Shown: positions 43,195 through 53,298, numbered from the stretch's first letter. The stretch: DNA of 64,000 nucleotides from Kistimonas asteriae (GCF_018263925.1 NZ_JAEVHF010000003.1:186001-250000), one strand, 5' to 3'. Made by a program: numbers and translations. The notes: a model not told the origin generated them from the letters alone.

Positions 43195-44202
43195 TTACCG
43201 GAACGGCGGCGCGTATAAAATCCCCCCGTCCCGCCATAGCGCATTGAGACTTCGATCCATCAACAGCGGTGAAAGAATCCCCAAGTTTCGCTCAAATATT
43301 TCGCCATAGTTGCCGACCTGACTGATAACCTGGGCGGTCCAGTCCTTTGGCAGCCCCATACTGTCAGCCGGTATCGACATTTCAAGGAATCGTTCAACGG
43401 CTGGGCCGCGCGAGCGCTGGGCGATTGTTTTCTGCGCCAGCCCCAGCTCTTCACCATTGATTAGCGCTGCCAGTATCCAGCGCACAATATTGAACCACTG
43501 GTCATCGCCCTGCCGGACAACCGGCCCCAACGGTTCCTTGGAAATCATATCGGGTAACACAACCGCGTTTGTGGGCTTTTTCAGGCGTAAACGAAGGGCA
43601 TACAGCTGCGACTGATCGGATGTGACGACATCACACCGCCCATCCCTGAACGCACTGGCAACCGCATCATAGTTTTTCATGACAACCGGACGATAGGATT
43701 GTCCCTGCTGCTGAAACCAGTCTGCCAGATTCAGTTCTGTGGTTGTCCCTGCAATCACACAAATTGAGGCATCATCCAGTTCGGTTGCACGCCGGATTCG
43801 TTGTTTTTTCCAAACCAGGAATCCTTGGCCATCATGGTAACTGATACCGGCAAAATCCAACCCCAGGGCGGTATCACGGGAAAGTGTCCAGGTGGTATTT
43901 CGGGAGAGCAGGTCTATCGCGCCAGACTGTAGCGCCGTAAAACGCTCCTGCGCGTCCAGTGGGATAAAGCGCACGGCATCTGCATCCCGTAAAACAGCCG
44001 CAGCGACGGCACGACAGAAGTCTACATCAAACCCCTGCCACAACCCCTGGTCATTCTGTGAGGCAAACCCCGGCAAACCCGGATGAACACCGCAGCGCAG
44101 GAAACCGCGCTCCTTGACCGTCGCCAATGTGTCCGACCATGCGGTGAGCGGTGTCAGGATCACAAACATCAAGGCTGCAATGCGATACCAGAACGAAATC
44201 AT
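43195..44202 (-). CDS. aapJ: Amino-acid ABC transporter substrate-binding protein AapJ-like (2)
   Basis: The 335-residue protein has a signal peptide ending near LTAWSD and shares most blocks with its neighbour at 42027: VKERGFLRCGVHPGLPGF, RFTALQSGAIDLLSRNTTWT, SKEPLGPVVRQGDDQWFNIVRW and the YAPPFR end. It is a tandem duplicate that probably binds a different set of amino acids for the same permease. It is the first gene of the cluster; 115 bp separates it from the second binding-protein gene. Confidence 0.92.
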   Translation of the reverse strand: MISFWYRIAALMFVILTPLTAWSDTLATVKERGFLRCGVHPGLPGFASQNDQGLWQGFDVDFCRAVAAAVLRDADAVRFIPLDAQERFTALQSGAIDLLSRNTTWTLSRDTALGLDFAGISYHDGQGFLVWKKQRIRRATELDDASICVIAGTTTELNLADWFQQQGQSYRPVVMKNYDAVASAFRDGRCDVVTSDQSQLYALRLRLKKPTNAVVLPDMISKEPLGPVVRQGDDQWFNIVRWILAALINGEELGLAQKTIAQRSRGPAVERFLEMSIPADSMGLPKDWTAQVISQVGNYGEIFERNLGILSPLLMDRSLNALWRDGGILYAPPFR

Positions 44203-44391
44203 GGTGTGTTGTCTTTTTTATTTTTCAATTATCTGCGCAGCTGCCAACCTTAGCGTTTTTTTACGCCATGAAGCAATCAACGTTGCGGCTGTCAGCCCTG
44301 ATTTCCCACGGGAACTGCCGGGATATAATCCCGAAAAGCTGTGATACACTCCCATACCGCCGCACATTGAACAATAACGGTATGACACCCT

Positions 44392-45156
44392 ATGGCAGAA
44401 ACCTCCTGTTCCCCGATCCTGATTACCGGCGGCGGCCGGCGGTTGGGCCTGTACAACGCACGGGCACTGAAACGGGACGATCATCCCGTCATCATCACGT
44501 ACCGGACGGAGAACGATGAACTGGAGGCATTGCAACGGGAAGGCATACACACTATAAAGGCGGATTTTTCCAGTAACGAGAATATCCTGGCCTTTATTGG
44601 CAGGATCCAACAGGAAACTGACAGCCTGCGAGCCATCATCCACAATGCGTCCGAGTTCACACCTGACGTTGATTCGCCGCTGGATACCGACACCCTGGCT
44701 TCACTGTTCCAAGTCCATATGATGGCGCCATGGCTGATCAACCGGGGTTTGCGACCTTTGCTTGAGAATTGTGACAGTGGGACGGCGGACATCATCCACA
44801 TGACAGACCACAACACCCGTCATGGAAGTGCGACACACGCCGCCTATTCAGCCACCAAAGCCGGCCTGGAGAATATGACAGCGTCAATGGCGCGCCTGTT
44901 TGCCCCGACTATCAAGGTCAATGCCATCGCCCCCTACCTGATCATCATGAATGAGCAGGATCGGGAAGCCGAAAAGGCCGGGCGTCTGCAGACACCGCCC
45001 ATGGGGCTCGCACCCGGGGAACAGGTCATTTACCAGACCGTTCGTTTTCTGTTGGATAATCCATACATCACCGGCGCGACCATTCCTGTTGACGGTGGCA
45101 TGAGTCTCACCCAGCTCCCGCTTCCGACAACCTACAACCACATGGATTCAGAATGA
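44392..45156 (+). CDS. folM: Dihydromonapterin reductase (SDR family)
   Basis: FolM reduces dihydromonapterin (and dihydrofolate weakly) with NADPH. The 254-residue protein has the NADP motif [16 protein letters not shown], where Arg in place of Gly-x-Gly suits NADPH. The active-site Y152-x3-K156 pair is in AYSATKAGL, and VDGGMSLTQ is near the end. Its stop overlaps the start of folE by 4 bp (ATGA), so the two should act in one pathway making tetrahydromonapterin, as in Pseudomonas folM-folE clusters. Confidence 0.88.
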   Translation: MAETSCSPILITGGGRRLGLYNARALKRDDHPVIITYRTENDELEALQREGIHTIKADFSSNENILAFIGRIQQETDSLRAIIHNASEFTPDVDSPLDTDTLASLFQVHMMAPWLINRGLRPLLENCDSGTADIIHMTDHNTRHGSATHAAYSATKAGLENMTASMARLFAPTIKVNAIAPYLIIMNEQDREAEKAGRLQTPPMGLAPGEQVIYQTVRFLLDNPYITGATIPVDGGMSLTQLPLPTTYNHMDSE

Positions 45157-45704
45157 TTGATAACCTGACCGAACACTACCGCAACATCCTTCACTCCCTG
45201 GGCGAAGACCTGGAGCGCGATGGTCTGCGTAACACCCCACAGCGTGCGGCCAAAGCCATGGCGTTCCTGACCCGGGGTTATCACCAGGATCTTCATGAAA
45301 TCGTCAATGGTGCGGTCTTTGAATCCCGCAATGATGAAATGGTGGTCGTGAAGGATATTGAACTGTATTCCCTGTGCGAGCATCACCTGTTGCCGTTTAT
45401 CGGCAAGTGCCATGTCGCCTACCTGCCGAACGGCAAGGTGCTGGGCCTGTCAAAGTTTGCACGCATTGTGGACATGTTTGCCCGTCGGTTACAGATCCAG
45501 GAAAACATGTCCCAGCAAATTGCTGAAGCGGTGATGGAAGTGACCAGTGCGCGTGGCGTGGCTGTTGTCATTGAAGCCAAGCACATGTGCATGATGATGC
45601 GTGGTGTTGAAAAACAGAATTCATCCATGACGTCTTCCGTGATGCTGGGCGATTTCCGAACCAACCTCCCCACCCGGGAAGAGTTTCTCCGCCACATCAG
45701 CTGA
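45153..45704 (+). CDS. folE: GTP cyclohydrolase I
   Basis: FolE converts GTP to dihydroneopterin triphosphate. The 183-residue protein has the zinc ligands C75, H78 ([10 protein letters not shown]) and C146 ([12 protein letters not shown]), and the signatures [20 protein letters not shown] and [12 protein letters not shown]. It is shorter than the E. coli enzyme (222 residues) at the N-terminus, as many FolE1 paralogues are. Coupling to folM suggests use for monapterin instead of, or besides, folate. Confidence 0.96.
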   Translation: MIDNLTEHYRNILHSLGEDLERDGLRNTPQRAAKAMAFLTRGYHQDLHEIVNGAVFESRNDEMVVVKDIELYSLCEHHLLPFIGKCHVAYLPNGKVLGLSKFARIVDMFARRLQIQENMSQQIAEAVMEVTSARGVAVVIEAKHMCMMMRGVEKQNSSMTSSVMLGDFRTNLPTREEFLRHIS

Positions 45705-45714
45705 TTGCATCGAC

Positions 45715-45743
45715 AGGTTACTGGCGACCTTAGCCAGTAACCT
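45715..45743 (+). terminator. Terminator after folE
   Basis: A perfect 11-bp stem (45715-45725 with 45733-45743) with a 7-base loop is followed only by TT. It sits between folE and the convergent sulfatase-fold gene ending at 45759, and may serve both. Confidence 0.6.
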
Positions 45744-45758
45744 TTAGCGCATTGTGTC

Positions 45759-47813
45759 TCACGGATTCAACACCCCTGAACCCGCTGTATTGTTCTGAAG
45801 TGCCTGGGTGGCACTCTGAATATACGCCTCCAGCTGCACCTGCATGGTTTCCTCAACCGTCTGATTCTGTATCGCCACCGCCTGTGGATGGCTACCCAAA
45901 TGATAGCGGTATAACCGACTGCCAAATCCCGGTGTCAATACCAGCGCCAGATCGCCTTCAACAATCGCTGCCATCTGACTGCCACCTGAAGGTTTTATCA
46001 CCCCAACACCCGGCGCTGACGAAGGCAGGCTTAACAAATCACGCCCCCAGCACTGATGCTGCTGTGGCTCTCCAAAGCGCCCCATGATAGTCGGCACAAC
46101 ATCCACCTGGGTACCGACCGTTGCCCGTTCTCGACCAAACTGCACCTGTATACCCGGCGCGATCATCAGCATGGGCACATAGAATCGCAACAAATCGATA
46201 TCGGTCAGCTGTAACGGTGATGAAAACCCATGGTCGCCAACAATCACGAAGAGGGTCTGGTTAAACCAGGGGTAGGTACGTGCAGAGCGGAAGAACCGAC
46301 CCAACGCCCAGTCTGAATAACGCATCGCAGTCAAATGCTCATTCTGTTCATCATGGCCGGTCACCGATGATACCGGCAGGGGGTCGGGCAACGCATAAGG
46401 CGTATGGTTCGACAGCGTCTGAACAAGGGCGTAGAACGGCCTGTCCTCAGGCATGCTTGCCAACTCTTCGAGGGCGCGATCAAACACATCCTGGTCTGAA
46501 ACCCCCCAGGTAGTATCAATAAACACAGGGTCGATAAAATCATCTCGACCAATAAACGTCGTCATGCCCTGGTTACGGAAGAAGCCGAACTGGTTATCCC
46601 AGGCAAAGTCGCCGTTATACACATAAACATCACGATACCCACGAGCCGAGAGAAGCCTGGGCAACCCTGAAAACTGGTGAGCCCCTTCCGGTTGCTGCAT
46701 CAGGTATTCATACCCCGGAAGATTGGGGAAGCAGGCCATGGTGGCAAACATGCCCTGATGGGTATGTGTGCCATTCGAAAAGAACCGTGTAAATAACACG
46801 CCCTCTCCCACCAACGTATCAAAATTGGGCGTAATATCCTCTGGCCCACCCAGCGCCCCGACAAACCGGCCGGCAAAACTCTCCATGAGGATTATGACCA
46901 CGTTACGGACACCGGGCATCATACCGGCAGCCGGTGGCTGAGTGATGCGCCGGATGACAGCAGTTTCTGCATCAATGAGTTGATCATCACGTGTCAACAA
47001 CATATCCCGCGCCAACGTTATCGCCTCAGCGTCCGGCATAAGCCCCACCCAAGCATGCTCACCAGAGTGGCTGAAATGCTGGATGGCCGCCTGGCTCAGC
47101 GTGAAGACCCCATTCAACGCCAGCTGATTGGCAAATAGAGACTCTCCCTGGAACGCATCGCCCCATCGCAATGGCGGCCCACTGCGGAACGTTCCCCTTG
47201 CCAGCGCCAAGTCTACTAAGAAGACACAGGCAAAGGCCATCAGGCGCGTAGCCAGCCCGCGGGCTCTTTGTGGTGTCGGTTTTTCACAATAAAACCGGGT
47301 TCGCCTATCAATCCACCGAAACAGGGAAAACACTAGCAGCGTCAGCACCAGCCAGCCCACCAGATAACGCAATACAGGAAAGCCATGCCATAACATGCTC
47401 ATGACGGTGGCAGGATCTTCCTTCAGATACTGGAATACCAGGTTGTTCAGACGTTGATGAAACTCCCGGTAAAAATCCAGCTCCAGTAGTCCCAGGAAAA
47501 CACTGAGACTTGACCACAGCGTCAGCCACACACAGTAAAATCGTCTCGCATTGTTCGTCACCGGCAATAACGTGCCCAACACGAGCGGCAGACAGATGAT
47601 CGCTATCACCCGCAGATCAAAACGCAGCCCTGTGATAAAAGCATGCTGCCAGTCAGATAGCCCCATACCTGCGGCAAGGTCCATGTTATAAAGCAGCAAC
47701 AGCAGACGTAACAACGCAAACAACACCATCAAAATCAGCAGGCTACAAACTAGAAACAGCATATGCGCAGACAGGGATAAATGTCGTTGATACGACGAGT
47801 GCCAACTTGTCAT
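45759..47813 (-). CDS. LTA synthase-like sulfatase-fold membrane protein (phosphoglycerol transferase family)
   Basis: Five or so N-terminal membrane helices (to about residue 190) precede a periplasmic alkaline-phosphatase-fold domain. That domain has NVVIILMESFAGRFVGALGG, a catalytic-threonine region GTHTHQGMFATMACFP and metal ligands in FVIVGDHGFSSP, as in LtaS, MdoB/OpgB and related enzymes. These transfer phosphoglycerol or phosphoethanolamine to envelope glycans or lipids. A Gram-negative cell has no lipoteichoic acid, so the acceptor may be periplasmic glucans or lipid A. ATG 47813 (684 residues) is preferred over TTG 47840. The propeller gene lies upstream. Confidence 0.88.
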   Translation of the reverse strand: MTSWHSSYQRHLSLSAHMLFLVCSLLILMVLFALLRLLLLLYNMDLAAGMGLSDWQHAFITGLRFDLRVIAIICLPLVLGTLLPVTNNARRFYCVWLTLWSSLSVFLGLLELDFYREFHQRLNNLVFQYLKEDPATVMSMLWHGFPVLRYLVGWLVLTLLVFSLFRWIDRRTRFYCEKPTPQRARGLATRLMAFACVFLVDLALARGTFRSGPPLRWGDAFQGESLFANQLALNGVFTLSQAAIQHFSHSGEHAWVGLMPDAEAITLARDMLLTRDDQLIDAETAVIRRITQPPAAGMMPGVRNVVIILMESFAGRFVGALGGPEDITPNFDTLVGEGVLFTRFFSNGTHTHQGMFATMACFPNLPGYEYLMQQPEGAHQFSGLPRLLSARGYRDVYVYNGDFAWDNQFGFFRNQGMTTFIGRDDFIDPVFIDTTWGVSDQDVFDRALEELASMPEDRPFYALVQTLSNHTPYALPDPLPVSSVTGHDEQNEHLTAMRYSDWALGRFFRSARTYPWFNQTLFVIVGDHGFSSPLQLTDIDLLRFYVPMLMIAPGIQVQFGRERATVGTQVDVVPTIMGRFGEPQQHQCWGRDLLSLPSSAPGVGVIKPSGGSQMAAIVEGDLALVLTPGFGSRLYRYHLGSHPQAVAIQNQTVEETMQVQLEAYIQSATQALQNNTAGSGVLNP

Positions 47814-47855
47814 GGGGAAGGGTTCCAGATCAGGAATCAAGGTTGGCAGACAGTC

Positions 47856-48716
47856 CTATTCTTCTCTGATCAGCTCCAGAATCCGGTTTCTGCCCTGCTC
47901 TGCCACTAACATGCGTCGTTCACCGGCTTCAATAATAGTCTGTGCACTGCGCAGATGACTGGCAATAACGGACATTTCGCCATCAGCAAACAACAGCACC
48001 CGGGCATGGGCTGTGGCATCTTCAGTAATCCAGAGTCCTTCGGGGGTACACAGCAGATAGTTGGGTTTTTTGAGTCCTTCAATAACCACTTCCGGTGGGT
48101 TGACGTCATTAAACCGATAGACCTTACCCTGCTTTTTTTCAGAAAAATAAAGCGTCCCATCAGGACAACGGGTAATCCCCTCCATACCCTCACCTTCGGC
48201 ATAGAGAACATCGAGTCGTTTCGTTGTATGGTCATAACGCAGCAAACGTCCCCCCTTGCGGTCTTCAACGGTATAAAGATAGCGATTCTGCCAAGCCGCA
48301 AGCGCTTCTACCGCGTTTCCCGTAAACAGTTCTTCAATCTTGCCCTGTCGATACCACAGGACAGGCGAAATACCACTTTCCTGCCCTACAGCTACACCAT
48401 CACCAAAAGCCACCAGACCATCAGGCTTACCAAGGTTTCCCAGTAATAACTGACGTTCACCGTTTTTCAGGATATGTAGCAGTGTTCCACGGGGAGGATA
48501 AAATTCCTGTGTCGCATATAAGCCGCCATCAGGATGCAGTGCCAGTGCAGACACGCGGGGCACATCGTCAATCCAAGTACGGGAAGTCCATCCCTGTCCG
48601 GTGATGACGGGGAAGTAACGCACATAGAAACTCACCAGTAACGCCGTAAGCAGAATCACCAGCAAAAACAGCCAGACCGACAACGCAAACCTGTTTGCCC
48701 ACCACTTCATCGTCAT
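47856..48716 (-). CDS. Membrane-anchored beta-propeller protein (SMP-30/NHL-like)
   Basis: This 286-residue protein has an N-terminal membrane helix (about 10-32). Repeated beta-propeller blades follow (VSALALHPDGGLYATQEF, GITRCPDGTLYFSEKKQGKVYRF, LLCTPEGLWITEDATAH), resembling SMP-30/gluconolactonase or NHL proteins. It lies upstream of the LtaS-like gene, with about 40 bp between stop and the preferred start, so the two may work together in the periplasm. No catalytic residues can be assigned. Confidence 0.75.
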   Translation of the reverse strand: MTMKWWANRFALSVWLFLLVILLTALLVSFYVRYFPVITGQGWTSRTWIDDVPRVSALALHPDGGLYATQEFYPPRGTLLHILKNGERQLLLGNLGKPDGLVAFGDGVAVGQESGISPVLWYRQGKIEELFTGNAVEALAAWQNRYLYTVEDRKGGRLLRYDHTTKRLDVLYAEGEGMEGITRCPDGTLYFSEKKQGKVYRFNDVNPPEVVIEGLKKPNYLLCTPEGLWITEDATAHARVLLFADGEMSVIASHLRSAQTIIEAGERRMLVAEQGRNRILELIREE

Positions 48717-48766
48717 ACTATCCGGAATAAAGGGGTTTCAACGGATATCACACGTATTCACGCAAT

Positions 48767-48819
48767 AAACGACACAGGTCAAACAGGTATTGAGAACACC
48801 TGTTTGACCTGTGTCGTTT
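48767..48819 (-). terminator. Terminator of kbl-tdh
   Basis: A perfect 22-bp stem (48767-48788 with 48798-48819) and 9-base loop lie 31 bases beyond the tdh stop on the minus strand. The downstream T-tract (GTTTATTG) is short, so the very stable stem must do most of the work. Confidence 0.75.
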
Positions 48820-48849
48820 TATGAAGGGAAGTAAAGATCTAAATGGTAA

Positions 48850-49875
48850 CTACTGCCAATCAAGAATGACCTTACCGGACTGGCCGCTGGCCATCACTTC
48901 AAAGGCTTTAGCGTAATCATCCACAGGAAAGTGATGAGTAATGACCGGTTCAATCGCCAATCCAGACTGCAACATGGTCGCCATTTTGTACCAGGTCTCG
49001 AACATTTCCCGGCCATAGATCCCCTTGATCACCAGCCCCTTGAAAATCACCTGATTCCAGTCGATCGTGGTATCGGCAGACGGAATACCCAACAGCGCCA
49101 CCTTGCCGCCATGGTTCATTTTTTCTAGCATTTGCTCAAATGCCGCACCATTGCCCGACATTTCCAATCCGACATCAAACCCTTCCACCATGCCCAGTTC
49201 GTTCATGACATCATCCAGCGATTCTTTCATGACGTTGACGGCGCGGGTCACACCAATCTTTTCTGCAAGACCGAGCCGATAGTCATTCACATCCGTGATC
49301 ACCACGTGCCGCGCACCGACATGACGGGCAATGGCAGCACCCATAATGCCAATGGGACCCGCACCAGTCACCAGAACATCCTCTCCCACCATGTCAAACG
49401 ACAGCGCCGTATGCACAGCATTGCCATAAGGATCAAAAATCGAGGCCAGATCATCACTGATATCATCGGGAATCGGAAAGGCATTAACCGCCGGGATACA
49501 CAGGTATTCAGCAAAGGCACCCTGGCGATTGACGCCGACACCAATGGTATTACGACACAGGTGGCGCCTGCCCGCCCGGCAGTTCCTGCAGTAACCGCAG
49601 ACCAGATGGCCCTCACCCGAGACACGATCACCTTGACTGAAACCTCGAACCCCCTCGCCCATCGCCACAATTTCACCGATAAACTCATGACCGGTGGTCA
49701 TGCCTAGCGGTACGGTTTTCTGGGACCAGTCATCCCAGTTGTAGATATGGATATCGGTGCCACAGATTGCGGTCTTACGGATCTTGATCAATACATCGTT
49801 ATAACCGACCTCTGGGACGGGTTTGTCATCCATCCAGATGCCTTTTTCCGGTTTCAGCTTTGCCAGCGTTTTCAT
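48850..49875 (-). CDS. tdh: L-threonine 3-dehydrogenase
   Basis: Tdh oxidises L-threonine to 2-amino-3-oxobutyrate with NAD+. From ATG 49875 it has 341 residues, the E. coli length, and AGGTGG lies six bases upstream. GTG 49884 is in frame but has no support. Catalytic zinc ligands lie in [10 protein letters not shown] and GHEFIGE; the structural zinc site is [15 protein letters not shown]. The NAD loop is [15 protein letters not shown]. It follows kbl by 27 bp, and the pair splits threonine to glycine and acetyl-CoA. Confidence 0.97.
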   Translation of the reverse strand: MKTLAKLKPEKGIWMDDKPVPEVGYNDVLIKIRKTAICGTDIHIYNWDDWSQKTVPLGMTTGHEFIGEIVAMGEGVRGFSQGDRVSGEGHLVCGYCRNCRAGRRHLCRNTIGVGVNRQGAFAEYLCIPAVNAFPIPDDISDDLASIFDPYGNAVHTALSFDMVGEDVLVTGAGPIGIMGAAIARHVGARHVVITDVNDYRLGLAEKIGVTRAVNVMKESLDDVMNELGMVEGFDVGLEMSGNGAAFEQMLEKMNHGGKVALLGIPSADTTIDWNQVIFKGLVIKGIYGREMFETWYKMATMLQSGLAIEPVITHHFPVDDYAKAFEVMASGQSGKVILDWQ

Positions 49876-49902
49876 GACGGCCACCTGCTGCGACTGTATT
49901 GA

Positions 49903-51099
49903 TTATTGAATAAGACCCAGTTCACGTCCGACTTTGGCAAATGCCACGATGGCTTTGTTCATATGCTCGCGATCATGAGCTGCTGACATCTGGGTGCGGA
50001 TTCTGGCCTTACCGTCCGGCACCACCGGAAAGGAGAAACCGATCACATAAATGCCTTCTTTCAGCATACAATCTGCGAACTGTTTCGCCAGTGATGCATC
50101 GCCGATCATGACAGGAATAATCGGGTGGTCCATGCCTGCCAGCGTGAAGCCCAGTTTTTCCATCTCACTGCGAAAATAGCAGCTGTTGTCATTCACCTTC
50201 TGACGCAGTTCACCACCCGCCTCCAACATATCAAGTACGCGAATGGAGGCCGCTGCAATCACCGGGCAAAGGGTATTGGAAAACAGATAAGGTCGGGAGC
50301 GGTTACGCAACCACTCAACCACCGGTTTACGCGCACTGACGTAGCCTCCGGAGGCGCCACCCAACGCCTTGCCCAAGGTGCCGGTCAAGATATCCACACG
50401 TCCCATGACATCGTTGTATTCATGTGTACCGCGCCCATGCTCACCAATAAAGCCGGTCGCATGGCAGTCATCCACCATTACCATGGCGCCATACTGATCC
50501 GCCAGATCACAAATCCCCTTAAGATTGGCAATAATGCCATCCATAGAAAAGACACCATCTGTGGCAATCAACTTGTGCCGCGCACCATTGGCATCAGCCT
50601 CCTTCAGGCGGGCTTCCAACTCTGCCATGTCATTATTGGCATAGCGGTAACGTTGTGCCTTGCAGAGACGGATGCCATCAATAATGCTGGCGTGATTCAG
50701 GGCGTCGCTGATTATGGCATCTTCCGGCCCCAGCAGCGTTTCAAACAGGCCGCCATTGGCATCAAAACAGGAGGAGTAAAGAATCGTATCCTCCATACCC
50801 AGGAAATCCGATAGGCGCTGTTCGAGCGTTTTATGGATCGAGTGGGTACCACAGATAAAACGGACGGAGGCCATGCCATAGCCATACTTTTCCAGAGCCA
50901 ACTTACCTTCTTCAATCAGCTCCGGAGCATTCGCGAGACCAAGATAGTTGTTGGCACAGAAATTAATAACCTCCGCGCCGCCGGCGACCTGAATGTCGGC
51001 CTGCTGCTGGGAGGTGATAATCCGTTCATCCTTATAAAGCCCCCTTTGCTTTAACTCATCCAACTGTCCCGATAATTGTTCATAAAAAACATTACTCAT
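49903..51099 (-). CDS. kbl: 2-amino-3-ketobutyrate CoA ligase (glycine C-acetyltransferase)
   Basis: This PLP enzyme cleaves 2-amino-3-oxobutyrate with CoA to glycine and acetyl-CoA. From ATG 51099 (AAGGGTAGG upstream) it has 398 residues, as in E. coli. The extension to 51135 has no homology. [36 protein letters not shown] and the PLP-lysine block [15 protein letters not shown] are intact. It is the first gene of the kbl-tdh operon. Confidence 0.97.
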   Translation of the reverse strand: MSNVFYEQLSGQLDELKQRGLYKDERIITSQQQADIQVAGGAEVINFCANNYLGLANAPELIEEGKLALEKYGYGMASVRFICGTHSIHKTLEQRLSDFLGMEDTILYSSCFDANGGLFETLLGPEDAIISDALNHASIIDGIRLCKAQRYRYANNDMAELEARLKEADANGARHKLIATDGVFSMDGIIANLKGICDLADQYGAMVMVDDCHATGFIGEHGRGTHEYNDVMGRVDILTGTLGKALGGASGGYVSARKPVVEWLRNRSRPYLFSNTLCPVIAAASIRVLDMLEAGGELRQKVNDNSCYFRSEMEKLGFTLAGMDHPIIPVMIGDASLAKQFADCMLKEGIYVIGFSFPVVPDGKARIRTQMSAAHDREHMNKAIVAFAKVGRELGLIQ

Positions 51100-51343
51100 A
51101 TAACCTACCCTTCTTAAACTGAAAAACGACAACATTCATTAAACGTTAGTTACTATTTGGCTGGACAGGGATAAACGCTAGTTCCAACACGCTAAGTCAA
51201 CATGGAGGTCTGACATTGAACAATATAGACAAAAGTATTAAAAACCATTTTTTTCGAAACTATTCCTCTAACAAAATATCTAATAATACGTAACAAAATT
51301 GGACATTCAATGTAGATAAATAGTTTATCAAGGAGATAAATAA

Positions 51344-51910
51344 ATGTTTAAAACACAAACCTCTAATTCTAGTCAGGCGAATCCCTACGTTAGTTACAAT
51401 CCAGCGGAGCCCCTTCTTCCCGAGTTCCAGACCAAAGCGGGCGTCAGTCTTTCACCCACTAGTCCCACCAAAATGTCTGAGCCTGATGCGACATTCCCTG
51501 AAATAGATCCGACAGGTATTGATACGCGCAAGGTAGAAAACATCAACAAAAGAAAAACCCCTGAAGTCCTTTTTGCATTAGGTGTTATCTTGACTATTGC
51601 AGGTTGTGCAATCGGTATAGCCTTTGGCTTTACCTTTATGCCAATACTCATTCCTTTCATGATTCTAGGCCTTGGCGCCGGAGCCATATTTTTTGAAGCT
51701 GCTTTTGTTGTCAAAGATGAACAGTATCAAGACCTCCTCAAGGTTTTCAACAAAAAGGGAAAAACTGATGAGGTATCGGACTCTTTGCACCAACCTATTT
51801 TTACAGTTGATGGAGGTGCCAAGTGTTCAGAAGTAGCACCATTTTCAGACAGGAGGAACCTGCTCGATTCACCTCAAGATACGGCTTCACCATATACCGA
51901 AAGGTACTAA
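51344..51910 (+). CDS. AT-rich unknown protein with bilobed hydrophobic hairpin (1)
   Basis: I recognise no family. The protein has 188 residues with a polar, Ser/Pro-rich N-terminus (1-70) lacking a signal peptide. Two adjacent membrane helices at about 75-97 and 98-122 are separated by a short turn with Pro (PILIP). A polar tail of about 65 residues follows. AAGGAG precedes the ATG. The gene at 52295 has the same plan. Such a bilobed hydrophobic region with polar ends resembles chlamydial Inc proteins and some other secreted membrane proteins; that link is inference. It is AT-rich and flanked by AT-rich spacers. Confidence 0.68.
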   Translation: MFKTQTSNSSQANPYVSYNPAEPLLPEFQTKAGVSLSPTSPTKMSEPDATFPEIDPTGIDTRKVENINKRKTPEVLFALGVILTIAGCAIGIAFGFTFMPILIPFMILGLGAGAIFFEAAFVVKDEQYQDLLKVFNKKGKTDEVSDSLHQPIFTVDGGAKCSEVAPFSDRRNLLDSPQDTASPYTERY

Positions 51911-52294
51911 CGCGAATACTTTATAGAAATCACAATGTGGAATCTATCCAGCCAGAAAGGGTGTAACCAATCCTTTCTGGATGCTATTTGTAGCATTTCA
52001 GCCGTGGAAAAACCAAAGCGATAGGGGATATTTAACTGCAGGTTATATAAACACCAATAATGGCGAACTTTCAAAAACAACGCCTTAACTTATACTAAAT
52101 CAAACAACTCTGCCTTTAACTATCAAAAACTGGATACTAACTAAAACTAATCACAATAGAAGTCATGTTAGAAATCCTATACGAAACAGTTATTCTCCTA
52201 TCGAACAACTGAATTTTACAATTATCAGCCCATCTAATCACTCGAGCAGAAAGTTATTGTGACTTTAACAAAATCATATTTACGAGGCTGACCT
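51911..52294. other. AT-rich spacer between the two hairpin-protein genes
   Basis: A 9-bp stem (51952-51960 with 51972-51980) after the first gene could be a terminator with a poor T-run. Otherwise I see AT-rich sequence without a gene or repeat. Confidence 0.45.
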
Positions 52295-53062
52295 ATGCAA
52301 CTTGAAACAAAAACCCAACTGCACCAACACACCATTGAAAAACCTAATATGACCTGTGGGAAAAGCGAATCTAAAAGCCATATTCCAGCTGTCACAAAAA
52401 CATCCGCCCTCCCTAAAGTCACTCACCGCTTCACTGACAACTTTTATAAATATGACTTAGAAGAAGGGACTAAACTAGACAATAGAGATATAGAGCCAGT
52501 GGATATAATAAACTGCATATTTTTTTCTATATCCTATTTTGTTTGCGTACCTGTAATCGCTATTGGAATAATACTAACTTTCCCACCTATAATATTAGCA
52601 GCAGCGGCGGCAATAATAGTATGCACTCTCATTCTTTTTCTTGGGGAAGGAATATTTTTTTCAATAATCAGATCTGACGGATGCCTTCAACATGCACAGC
52701 AGATGTTAGCACCAACAACGCAAGAACAGGCAAATACATTACAACGCCAAGCAATAGAAGTCTGCAAAAAAAAACAGTCTGAACTAGATAACTTACGGGC
52801 CATTATAGATGACGCTTTCAGCTCTGATAACAGCAGTACCTTAAGCAAAGAGACGTGCAAGGAAATTGGCGATAAAGATTTAAAAGGTGCCCCTAAAAAG
52901 CACTCTACCCATGAAGTAGTTGAACTAGACGAAATCCGATCACTAACAGAATCAATATCAAAACTGAAAAAAATCTATAATGTGAAAAGCACCATCGACA
53001 ACGATGGAAAAATAGATTTTCAGGCAAATGGCACACCTAATCTAGAAGATTTACCAAAATAA
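52295..53062 (+). CDS. AT-rich unknown protein with bilobed hydrophobic hairpin (2)
   Basis: I recognise no family. The protein has 255 residues: a polar N-terminus (1-68), two closely spaced membrane helices (about 71-95 and 97-125) and a polar C-terminal half. The latter contains a likely coiled coil (ANTLQRQAIEVCKKKQSEL and DEIRSLTESISKLKKIY). No signal peptide is present. The order of parts copies the 51344-51910 protein, without clear sequence identity. The ribosome site before ATG 52295 is weak (ACGAGG). A role in contact with host membranes is inference. Confidence 0.66.
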   Translation: MQLETKTQLHQHTIEKPNMTCGKSESKSHIPAVTKTSALPKVTHRFTDNFYKYDLEEGTKLDNRDIEPVDIINCIFFSISYFVCVPVIAIGIILTFPPIILAAAAAIIVCTLILFLGEGIFFSIIRSDGCLQHAQQMLAPTTQEQANTLQRQAIEVCKKKQSELDNLRAIIDDAFSSDNSSTLSKETCKEIGDKDLKGAPKKHSTHEVVELDEIRSLTESISKLKKIYNVKSTIDNDGKIDFQANGTPNLEDLPK

Positions 53063-53298
53063 TCTAACAACTGATATCATACTTCCTCGAATAAACAATC
53101 TCGCCCAAGGGGCGGAGTACCAAAACAGTCCCAACCATCTACTCAACCTTCATTTCGTTCGCCTGGGAAGTTAGCGCCGCGAGTGACGAGGAATCGCCCC
53201 TCAAAGGTGAAAATTTACTTAAGATAAAAAGCCAATGATACGCACTACTATCCCTGTTACGCGTATAATGGCATCTCTTCGTTACTCTTCATAAAATG
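53063..53298. other. GC-rich patch within AT-rich spacer
   Basis: Around 53100-53205 the DNA becomes GC-rich, with a local hairpin CGCCC/GGGCG (53102-53106 with 53110-53114) and a distant match AGGGGCG/CGCCCCT (53108-53114 with 53195-53201). No coding frame fits. It may be a fragment of a dispersed element. Confidence 0.4.
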
